From an uncultured Oscillospiraceae bacterium (GTDB taxonomy: Bacteria > Bacillota > Clostridia > Oscillospirales > Oscillospiraceae): a DNA stretch of 47,572 bases. Shown one piece after another: positions 42,346 through 47,572 of this stretch. Numbering within the stretch: the stretch's first letter is position 1; each line of letters starts with the position of its first letter. Position numbers and translations under genes: made by a program. Where the stretch lies: contig CAJULJ010000020.1 in assembly GCA_910587395.1 (NCBI GenBank), positions 1 to 47,572 of the forward strand, in the 5' to 3' direction. The notes below the pieces were generated by a model. That model made no database searches. It was not told the DNA's origin and saw only the letters and a program-made list of their open reading frames with translations.

Positions 42346-42374
42346 AAAAAACGACCGCAAACCAAGGTTTGCGG
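42346..42374 (-). terminator. Intrinsic terminator of the tRNA operon
   Basis: On the minus strand CCGCAAACC and GGTTTGCGG form a 9-bp stem with a 2-nt loop plus pairing beyond it, followed by TTTTTT (42351-42346). Confidence 0.85.
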
Positions 42375-42379
42375 CCGCA

Positions 42380-42464
42380 TGGTGGAGGAGGATGGATTCG
42401 AACCATCGAAGGCAAAGCCAGCAGATTTACAGTCTGTCCCCTTTGGCCACTTGGGTACTCCTCC
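42380..42464 (-). tRNA. tRNA-Tyr (anticodon GTA)
   Basis: The class II tRNA has a 7-bp acceptor stem (GGAGGAG/CTCCTCC), anticodon arm CTGTAAATCT, a long variable arm and the TTCGAAT loop, with encoded CCA at 42380-42382. It lies 26 bp after tRNA-Thr. Confidence 0.95.
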
Positions 42465-42490
42465 GTATTCACTTGAGAAGCGGAAGAAGG

Positions 42491-42566
42491 TGGAGCTGGT
42501 GGACGGATTCGAACCCCCGACCTGCTGATTACAAATCAGCTGCTCTACCAGCTGAGCTACACCAGC
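42491..42566 (-). tRNA. tRNA-Thr (anticodon TGT)
   Basis: The acceptor stem is GCTGGTG/CACCAGC, the D-arm holds GTAGCTCAG, the anticodon arm is CTGATTTGTAATCAG and the T-loop TTCGAAT. The CCA end is encoded. It is first in the tRNA-Thr-tRNA-Tyr unit. Confidence 0.96.
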
Positions 42567-42596
42567 ACAGCAGCTTCCGCGTTCACAACGATGGTT

Positions 42597-42625
42597 ATTA
42601 TAACAGCAGGAGGTGAATTTGTCAA
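42597..42625 (-). promoter_or_regulatory. Promoter of the tRNA-Thr/tRNA-Tyr unit
   Basis: On the minus strand perfect TTGACA (42620-42625) and TATAAT (42597-42602) boxes have a 17-bp spacer. Confidence 0.9.
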
Positions 42626-42643
42626 CAGTTTTTTTGCAAAGAA

Positions 42644-42868
42644 ATGAAAATTAGAGAGGATGGAGCAAGAACGGCAGAAAGAAGCCTTCAGGCCCACCGG
42701 GAGGAGCGGTGCGGTCTGTGCCGGGGGGAGCTGTACCCCGGCGACCCCTACTTTGAGCTGGAGGGCCGGGTTGTGTGCGAGGACTGCCTGGGCCGCTACG
42801 CACGGGAATACTTTGCCGCCCAGCGGCGCTGGGTGAGCCGCCTAAAGAGGGATTTTGACACTGTTTAG
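42644..42868 (+). CDS. Small zinc-ribbon-like protein
   Basis: The 74-residue protein has two CxxC pairs (CGLCRGELYPGDPYFELEGRV then CEDC), the spacing of a LIM-like or treble-clef zinc knuckle. It has a basic C-terminus. No family is certain. The ribosome site is weak, so the start is not firm. It heads a cluster of three small genes next to the tRNA unit. Confidence 0.65.
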   Translation: MKIREDGARTAERSLQAHREERCGLCRGELYPGDPYFELEGRVVCEDCLGRYAREYFAAQRRWVSRLKRDFDTV

Positions 42869-42894
42869 ACAAAAAGGAGTACAAAAGACATTCT

Positions 42895-43155
42895 ATGACG
42901 TTATACGAGCTATCATTGGAATACGCACGGACAGCGGCGGAGCTGCGCCGCCGCATCGTGGAGCTGGAGCGCGCCGGACGGGAGGCGGGTGATGAGGGAC
43001 GCCGGCTCCAGCTGGAGGGGCGCGCCCGTCCCCTGCGCTCCATGTACCGGGATGTGCGGGCCGTGGCCCGGCACCTGGAGCACTATTACGAAAAGCACAC
43101 GCCCCGGCGTCCCGCCGGGAGCGGCATCAAGGCGGACTACAAAAGGAGGGCTTGA
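42895..43155 (+). CDS. Small helical protein of unknown function
   Basis: The 86-residue product is helical and highly charged (AAELRRRIVELERAGREAG, LRSMYRDVRAVARHLEHYY). It has the look of a phage or element-borne regulator accessory. AAAGGAG lies 15 bp upstream of ATG 42895, a long gap, so translation may start nearby. It is followed by the sigma-like gene after 3 bp. Confidence 0.65.
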   Translation: MTLYELSLEYARTAAELRRRIVELERAGREAGDEGRRLQLEGRARPLRSMYRDVRAVARHLEHYYEKHTPRRPAGSGIKADYKRRA

Positions 43156-43158
43156 GCG

Positions 43159-43476
43159 ATGCGCGAAGTTTCTTATGACAACACCTTTGGCATGGTGGAC
43201 CTGGCGGTGTACACCGAGCTGATGGCCCAGGACAACAAGGACCAGATCAACCGCCTCAAGCGCAACCTCACCCACGCCCTGCGCCAGGACGTGACCGAGC
43301 GTCAGCGGGAGTACATGATCCTCTACTATGGACGAAACATGAGTATGGAGGCCATCGCCCAACAGTGCGGGGTGAACAAGTCCACCGTGTCCCGCACCTT
43401 GAAGCGGGGACGCCAGCGGCTGTATCGCTGTCTGCGCTATGGTGCGGCAAACCTGTTGGAGCAGGCGGAAAGTTAG
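43159..43476 (+). CDS. Sigma-70 region 4-like protein
   Basis: The 105-residue protein is a lone helix-turn-helix of the sigma-70 region 4 type (TERQREYMILYYGRNMSMEAIA, QQCGVNKSTVSRTLKRGRQRL). It lacks region 2 and so cannot be a full sigma factor. Similar short proteins occur in phages and integrative elements of Firmicutes as late-gene regulators, but the role here is inferred. AAAAGGAGG precedes ATG 43159. Confidence 0.8.
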   Translation: MREVSYDNTFGMVDLAVYTELMAQDNKDQINRLKRNLTHALRQDVTERQREYMILYYGRNMSMEAIAQQCGVNKSTVSRTLKRGRQRLYRCLRYGAANLLEQAES

Positions 43477-43488
43477 TGGTTTTCACAA

Positions 43489-43517
43489 TTGTAAACGACC
43501 CCGGCCTGTGATATGAT
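43489..43517 (+). promoter_or_regulatory. Promoter of the HAD gene
   Basis: TTGTAA (43489-43494) and TATGAT (43512-43517) are 17 bp apart. Confidence 0.55.
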
Positions 43518-43527
43518 AAATTCAATT

Positions 43528-43549
43528 GCAGCGTCCCGCGGGACGCTGC
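43528..43549. repeat. Perfect 22-bp palindrome in the HAD gene leader
   Basis: GCAGCGTCCCG followed directly by its reverse complement. It starts about 11 bp after the promoter -10 box and has no T-run. It is either an operator or a leader hairpin. Confidence 0.75.
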
Positions 43550-43577
43550 GACAAATATCATGAGCTGAGGTCACGAC

Positions 43578-44252
43578 ATGAAATATCAAGGGGTATTTTT
43601 CGACTTCGACTACACCCTGGGGGACTCCACCCCCGCCATCGCAGAGGGCTACCGCCTGGGCTTCGCCGCCCTGGGGCTGGACCCACCCACGGTGGAGCAG
43701 GTGCGCGCCACCATCGGGCTCACGCTGGCGGACGGATACGCGCTCCTCACCGGAGACCACAACCCGGAACGGCAGGAGGTGTTCTACCGCACCTTCCAGC
43801 ACGCCGTGGGGGTGAAGGCCCAGGGTCCGGGCCGGGCGCTGATGATCGAGGGCACCACCCTCTTCCCCGGCGCGGTGGAGCTGCTCCAGGCACTGAAGGA
43901 CTCGGGGAGGCGCACCGCCATCGTGTCCACCAAACCGGGGGATACCATCCGGCGTATCTTTGAGCACCAGGGGCGGCTGGACCTGCTGGACCTGGTGGTG
44001 GGCGGCGACGAGGTGCACCACTCCAAGCCCCACCCCGAGGGGCTCGGAATCGCTTTGGAGCGGCTGGGGCTGCGCGCGGAGCAGGTGCTGTTCTGCGGCG
44101 ACACGGTGATCGACGCCGCCACCGCCCAGGCGGGCGGGTGTGAGTTCTGCGCGGTGCTCAACGGAACCACCAAAGCCCAAGCCTTTGACCGGTTCCCTTC
44201 CGTACATATCGCCCAGAACCTGACTGACCTGAAAAACTGGATTGCCGTGTGA
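43578..44252 (+). CDS. HAD family hydrolase (phosphoglycolate phosphatase-like)
   Basis: The 224-residue phosphatase has motif I DFDYTLGDS (catalytic D9 and D11), motif II around VSTKPGD, motif III Lys in HHSKPHPEG and motif IV CGDTVIDAATA. A helical cap (about 20-90) makes it a Gph/PhnX-like subfamily I enzyme. The substrate is unknown. Confidence 0.9.
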   Translation: MKYQGVFFDFDYTLGDSTPAIAEGYRLGFAALGLDPPTVEQVRATIGLTLADGYALLTGDHNPERQEVFYRTFQHAVGVKAQGPGRALMIEGTTLFPGAVELLQALKDSGRRTAIVSTKPGDTIRRIFEHQGRLDLLDLVVGGDEVHHSKPHPEGLGIALERLGLRAEQVLFCGDTVIDAATAQAGGCEFCAVLNGTTKAQAFDRFPSVHIAQNLTDLKNWIAV

Positions 44253-44253
44253 A

Positions 44254-44289
44254 AACCGCCCCCGGCTCTCGCCGGGGGGCGGTTCTTTT
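44254..44289 (+). terminator. Intrinsic terminator after the HAD gene
   Basis: ACCGCCCCCGGC and GCCGGGGGGCGGT pair around CTCTC, followed by TCTTTT. It lies between convergent genes. Confidence 0.88.
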
Positions 44290-44971
44290 ATTGCTTGGGG
44301 GAGGGCTGCGCCGACGGACCGGCGGAAGGGACGGAGGGAGCGGCCCCAAAATTCTTGGCACTGAAGGTTGCTGTGATCGCATAGATGTGCTCATAACCGG
44401 CCTTGGCCAGCTCCCGGGGCATCTCGAAGTAATCCACCTGGTACATGCGCAGCTCGCCTGTAGAGGTGGCCACCTGGAGGGCCAGGGGGATCTCCTGGTC
44501 CAACTCCACGTCGGTCGGGCCTTTGCCCAGCGTTGAAGTGCCGAAGGACATGCCGGACACGTCGTCCGCCGGCTCGATCCTGAACTCGTTGGAGAAAACC
44601 TGGCCGTCACACTGGATCGCCACCCGCGCGCCGTCGGTGAGCTTCCCAAAGCTCAAGGCGATACGGCCGTTTTCCGCCGAAAGTCCCGCCCCTCCCGGGC
44701 TTTGGAGCAGGCTCCACTCCCCGTCTACCAGCTCATAAACCTGGAGCTGGACGGATTTGGCTCCCTTCACCTGGAAGGAGAAAATGTGGTGGGAGCCCAT
44801 ACCCAGGGCCAGCAGGTCGGCCAGGGCCTGCTCCTCCTCGGTGAGCTGGGCGGGCTGGATGGTCATATCCCCGTCCGTCTCTTTGTCCTTGTCCTTATCG
44901 CCGCCGCAGGCGGTGAGAGTCAGCGCCATCAGCGCCGCCAGCAGCAGGGAAATGTATCGTTTTGTCCGCAT
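44288..44971 (-). CDS. Putative lipoprotein
   Basis: The 227-residue protein starts at ATG 44971 (GGAGG upstream). The signal peptide ends in LTLTAC with a lipid-modified Cys, then a charged GGDKDKDKETDGD spacer and a beta-rich mature part (SFQVKGAKSVQLQVYELVDG). The C-terminus is Pro/Ser-rich. No family is recognised. It is likely anchored on the outer membrane face. Confidence 0.8.
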   Translation of the reverse strand: MRTKRYISLLLAALMALTLTACGGDKDKDKETDGDMTIQPAQLTEEEQALADLLALGMGSHHIFSFQVKGAKSVQLQVYELVDGEWSLLQSPGGAGLSAENGRIALSFGKLTDGARVAIQCDGQVFSNEFRIEPADDVSGMSFGTSTLGKGPTDVELDQEIPLALQVATSTGELRMYQVDYFEMPRELAKAGYEHIYAITATFSAKNFGAAPSVPSAGPSAQPSPKQ

Positions 44972-45013
44972 GGAACGCACCTCCGCAAATTGTGTCGAAA
45001 TCTGAGCTAATCC

Positions 45014-45042
45014 ATCATAGCACAAACAGAGCGGCCTGTCTA
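45014..45042 (-). promoter_or_regulatory. Promoter of the lipoprotein gene
   Basis: On the minus strand TAGACA (45037-45042) and TATGAT (45014-45019) are 17 bp apart. Confidence 0.6.
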
Positions 45043-45063
45043 TGGAGGAATTATTAAGAAACA

Positions 45064-45089
45064 GGGACGGAGGATGAAGCCTCCGTCCC
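45064..45089 (-). terminator. Terminator hairpin after the hydratase
   Basis: GGGACGGAGG and CCTCCGTCCC form a 10-bp stem with a 6-nt loop. On the minus strand a T-rich TGTTTCTT follows. Confidence 0.65.
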
Positions 45090-45097
45090 TTTGCGGT

Positions 45098-47314
45098 TTA
45101 TTCGGCGTAATAATTGATGAGGCACCCGGCCAGGATAATATCTCTCTCCTCCCTGGTCAGGCCGGGGAGGGTCAGGGTGACGGGGGTCTCGCCGCCGCCG
45201 CGCAGGACGGCGGCCTGAACACTTTCGCCGTTCCCCTCCAGCAGAGCGCGGATACCGGGAATGTACACCCGGTCACCGGGCTGAAGGTTCAGCTCCCGGA
45301 GGCCGCCGGCCGTGAAGGGCAGCATCCCCCAGTTCACCACGTTGGAGCGGTAGCGCTTGGTGGCGTACTCCCCCGCGATGTTGGCGCAGCCGCCCAGCAC
45401 ACGCTGGCAGGAGGCCGCCTGCTCACGGGCGGAGCCGTCGCCGGGTTTGAGGGCCATCACCAGGGAACCAAGACCGGTCCTGGCGGGATCGTACCCAGCC
45501 AGCGCCTCCTTGACCTCGGGGGCGGCGGGATTTTCCCGGCGCAGCTTCTCCACCGACTGAATGGCCTTGGCACGGGGGACATACTGGGGGTCCTTCCGGG
45601 ACAGGGCAAATTCAGACAACCGCAGGGGGTTGGAACGGTAGGAGGAGGTCTCGCCGGAGGGGATCAGCTCGTCGGTGGTGGTCACCGGGTCGTAGATGGC
45701 GGCGGCCACGGTCAGCAGCAGGTCGTCGGGCAGGGCAATCTGCTTGGGCCAGTCGGCGATGTTGGGGCCGAAGACCAGTCCGGCCTGGGGCTGGGGCCTG
45801 CCCACGCCGAAATATACACGCGATTTGTAGGCGGAGTCATCATAGCTCCACTGCTCGTCGGCCCGGTCGGCGGGCACGTCGGGCAGCTCGTCCGCCCCGG
45901 TGAGCACGCCGCCCATCCGGGCGGTGGCGGCGATGGACCGGGCGTCCATGAGGGCCACGTAGGAGATCTGGCCGTCCCCTGGCTTGGAGCCCTCCCGGTT
46001 GGGGAAGTTGCGGGTGGAGTGACGGATGGAGAAGGCGCCGTTGGCGGGCACATCCCCGGCCCCGAAGCAGGGCCCGCAGAAGCAGGAGCGGATAGAGGCC
46101 CCGGCGGCCATGAGCTGGGCGATACAGCCGTTTTTCGTCAGCTCCAGGTTAATGGGCATGGAGCCGGGGTAGCAGGACAGCCAGAAAGCGTCGGAGCCGA
46201 TGCCGCAGCCCTTCAAGATCTCGGCGGCCCGCTTCAGGTTCTGGTAGGTGCCGCCGGAGCAGCCGGCAATGACACCCTGGTCCACGCGGAATTGACCGTT
46301 GACAATTTTGTTGACGAGGGAAGGAGCGTTTTTCACGCCCAGCTGCTCCGCCGCGTCCACATCCACCTGGTGGAGCAGGTCGGCCATGTTGGCCTTGAAC
46401 TCCTTAATGGTGTAAGCGTTGGAGGGATGGAAGGGCAGGGCGATCATGGGCTCCACCTTGTCCAGCTCTACGGTGACCACGCCGTCGTAGTATGCGCCGT
46501 CAGCAGGGGTCATCTCCCGGTAGCTGTCCCCGCGGCCCAGCAGGGTCAGAGCGGTTTTGGTCTGCTCATCGGTCTGCCACACGGAGGACAGGCAGGTGGT
46601 CTCGGTGGTCATGACATCAATGCCCGCCCGGTAGTCCATGGACAGACTGGCCACGCCGGGGCCAAAGAACTCCATGACGGCGTTCTTCACCGCGCCGTTT
46701 TTAAAGGTGGCGCCCACCAGGGCCAGAGCCACATCCTGGGGTCCCACGCCGGGCCGGGGCGCACCGGTGAGGTAGACGGCAATCACCTTGGGATAGGCAA
46801 TGTCATAAGTTTTTTTCAGCAGCTGGCGGGCCAGCTCCGGGCCGCCCTCGCCAATAGCCATGCAGCCGTAAGCCCCGTAGCGGGTGTGGGAGTCGGAGCC
46901 CAGCAGCATCCTGCCGGGAGCGGCGTAGCGCTCCCGCATGTAGGAGTGGATCACGGCCTGGTGCGCCGGAACGAACTCGCCGCCATACTTTTTGGCGGCG
47001 GACAGGCCGAAAACGTGGTCGTCCTCGTTGATGGTGCCGCCCACGGCGCACAGGGAGTTGTGGCAGTTGGTGAGCACATAGGGCAGAGGGAACTCCTTCA
47101 TGCCGGAGGCACGGGCGGTCTGGATGATGCCCACGTAAGTGATATCGTGGGACGCCATGGCGTCGAAGCGGATGGCCAGGCGGTCGGGGTCATTAGATGT
47201 GTTGTGGCCGGTGAGGATTGCGTGGGCCATGGTGCCCTCCCGGCCTTCCTTGGCCGCAGCGGGGACAAACTGGCCGTTTTGCCAGCGGGCGGGGCCGTTG
47301 CTGATCGTAATCAT
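45098..47314 (-). CDS. Aconitase-family hydratase (YbhJ-like)
   Basis: The 738-residue protein belongs to the aconitase superfamily. Iron-sulfur ligands are expected in AGCSGGTYQN and CFCGPCFGAGD, and substrate-binding motifs in SDSHTRYGAYG and NFPNREGS. The C-terminal swivel domain includes a RYRSNVVNWGMLPF-like stretch. It is close to the uncharacterised YbhJ-like hydratases rather than to housekeeping AcnA/AcnB, so the substrate need not be citrate. It has its own promoter. Confidence 0.88.
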   Translation of the reverse strand: MITISNGPARWQNGQFVPAAAKEGREGTMAHAILTGHNTSNDPDRLAIRFDAMASHDITYVGIIQTARASGMKEFPLPYVLTNCHNSLCAVGGTINEDDHVFGLSAAKKYGGEFVPAHQAVIHSYMRERYAAPGRMLLGSDSHTRYGAYGCMAIGEGGPELARQLLKKTYDIAYPKVIAVYLTGAPRPGVGPQDVALALVGATFKNGAVKNAVMEFFGPGVASLSMDYRAGIDVMTTETTCLSSVWQTDEQTKTALTLLGRGDSYREMTPADGAYYDGVVTVELDKVEPMIALPFHPSNAYTIKEFKANMADLLHQVDVDAAEQLGVKNAPSLVNKIVNGQFRVDQGVIAGCSGGTYQNLKRAAEILKGCGIGSDAFWLSCYPGSMPINLELTKNGCIAQLMAAGASIRSCFCGPCFGAGDVPANGAFSIRHSTRNFPNREGSKPGDGQISYVALMDARSIAATARMGGVLTGADELPDVPADRADEQWSYDDSAYKSRVYFGVGRPQPQAGLVFGPNIADWPKQIALPDDLLLTVAAAIYDPVTTTDELIPSGETSSYRSNPLRLSEFALSRKDPQYVPRAKAIQSVEKLRRENPAAPEVKEALAGYDPARTGLGSLVMALKPGDGSAREQAASCQRVLGGCANIAGEYATKRYRSNVVNWGMLPFTAGGLRELNLQPGDRVYIPGIRALLEGNGESVQAAVLRGGGETPVTLTLPGLTREERDIILAGCLINYYAE

Positions 47315-47357
47315 GTGTATCTTCCTCCCAGTGGAGCAATTTGCTTTAATCTAGTGT

Positions 47358-47386
47358 AGTGTAGCAAATTACCGGGGAAAAAGCAA
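47358..47386 (-). promoter_or_regulatory. Hydratase promoter
   Basis: On the minus strand TTGCTT (47381-47386) and TACACT (47358-47363) are 17 bp apart. A second TACACT overlaps. Confidence 0.6.
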
Positions 47387-47397
47387 GGACGGCAGGC

Positions 47398-47418
47398 CAT
47401 TTTGCAGGCGGCAAAATG
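47398..47418. repeat. 8-bp inverted repeat
   Basis: CATTTTGC (47398-47405) pairs with GCAAAATG (47411-47418) upstream of the hydratase promoter, with a 5-nt loop. It could be an operator site. Confidence 0.5.
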
Positions 47419-47460
47419 CACAAGAAAATCCGGAATACAAAAATTTTCTCAAATTCTCCC

Positions 47461-47489
47461 TTTACAACGGAGTGAAATCCTGCTATACT
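47461..47489 (+). promoter_or_regulatory. Promoter of tRNA-Arg
   Basis: TTTACA (47461-47466) and TATACT (47484-47489) are 17 bp apart, 20 bp before the tRNA. Confidence 0.75.
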
Positions 47490-47508
47490 AGATGAGCATT
47501 GGAGATAC

Positions 47509-47572
47509 GCGCCCGTAGTTCAATGGATAGAGCGTCAGATTCCGGTTCTGAATGTTGGGGGTTCGAGTCCCT
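47509..47572 (+). tRNA. tRNA-Arg (anticodon CCG), 3' end off the window
   Basis: The acceptor 5' strand is GCGCCCG, the D-arm GTTCAATGGATAGAGC and the anticodon arm TCAGA-TTCCGGT-TCTGA, which reads CCG. The T-arm GGGGGTTCGAGTCCC is nearly complete; the acceptor 3' strand is beyond the window. Confidence 0.93.

Noticed and set aside
42173..42616. Open frames on the plus strand running through both tRNA genes
   Set aside because: The translated GGGGWIRT-type segment is simply the antisense of tRNA and a known annotation artefact. The upstream promoter and ribosome site are kept as a separate observation.
45074..47359. 761-codon open frame opposite the hydratase
   Set aside because: Antisense shadow with Gly/Val/His-rich low-complexity translation and no recognisable domain.

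Overview
The window reads as a chromosomal segment of a GC-rich anaerobic Clostridia bacterium, most likely Oscillospiraceae (Flavonifractor/Lawsonibacter/Intestinimonas-like; inferred from gene content and base composition only). Supporting signs are class III ribonucleotide reductase (nrdD-nrdG), Firmicute housekeeping genes (mini-RNase III, RqcH/NFACT, Asp23-FakA pair, LytTR-DUF3021 pair, DUF6440), canonical TTGACA-17-TATAAT promoters, strong AGGAGG ribosome binding sites and many GC-rich hairpin plus T-run terminators.

Bases 1 to about 7,490 form an AT-richer accessory island: a partial VOC (glyoxalase-fold) gene, two AraC regulators, an RNHCP protein, DUF3788, an ABC-2 exporter with a double-headed MerR regulator, a small Spo0A_C-like protein and an XRE regulator. 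It abuts the 3' end of rlmD (rumA), a known integration hotspot for conjugative elements. The last dozen codons of rlmD have AT-rich codon choice unlike the rest of the gene, so the island is probably one end of an integrated or decaying mobile element. Several of its promoters have 19-20 bp spacers of the MerR-activated type.

From 7.5 to 25 kb is backbone: rlmD-queH, an SLH-anchored S41 protease, an alpha/beta hydrolase, a DMT transporter, a 3-methyladenine glycosylase, a GT2 glycosyltransferase, an nrdD-nrdG-dut operon under a promoter overlapping an NrdR-like box, an unusual 30-cysteine protein, a lipoprotein, dinB with a LexA-like box over its promoter, upp, and a LytTR-DUF3021 operon ending in two paralogous small membrane proteins.

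From 25 to 38.9 kb come asp23-fakA, an XRE/small-membrane-protein/RluA operon including a 58-codon gene, DUF6440, an ECF-type sigma factor with a membrane partner, a rhomboid protease, a MarR regulator with a fused MacB-like exporter, MmcQ/YjbR, mrnC-rqcH and a hotdog thioesterase. From 38.9 to 47.6 kb are type I pullulanase, a membrane-anchored hydrolase, tRNA-Thr and tRNA-Tyr, a cluster of three small genes (zinc ribbon, unknown, sigma-region-4-like), a HAD phosphatase, a lipoprotein, an aconitase-family hydratase and a tRNA-Arg cut by the window end. No rRNA, CRISPR array, complete insertion sequence, integrase or relaxase was seen.
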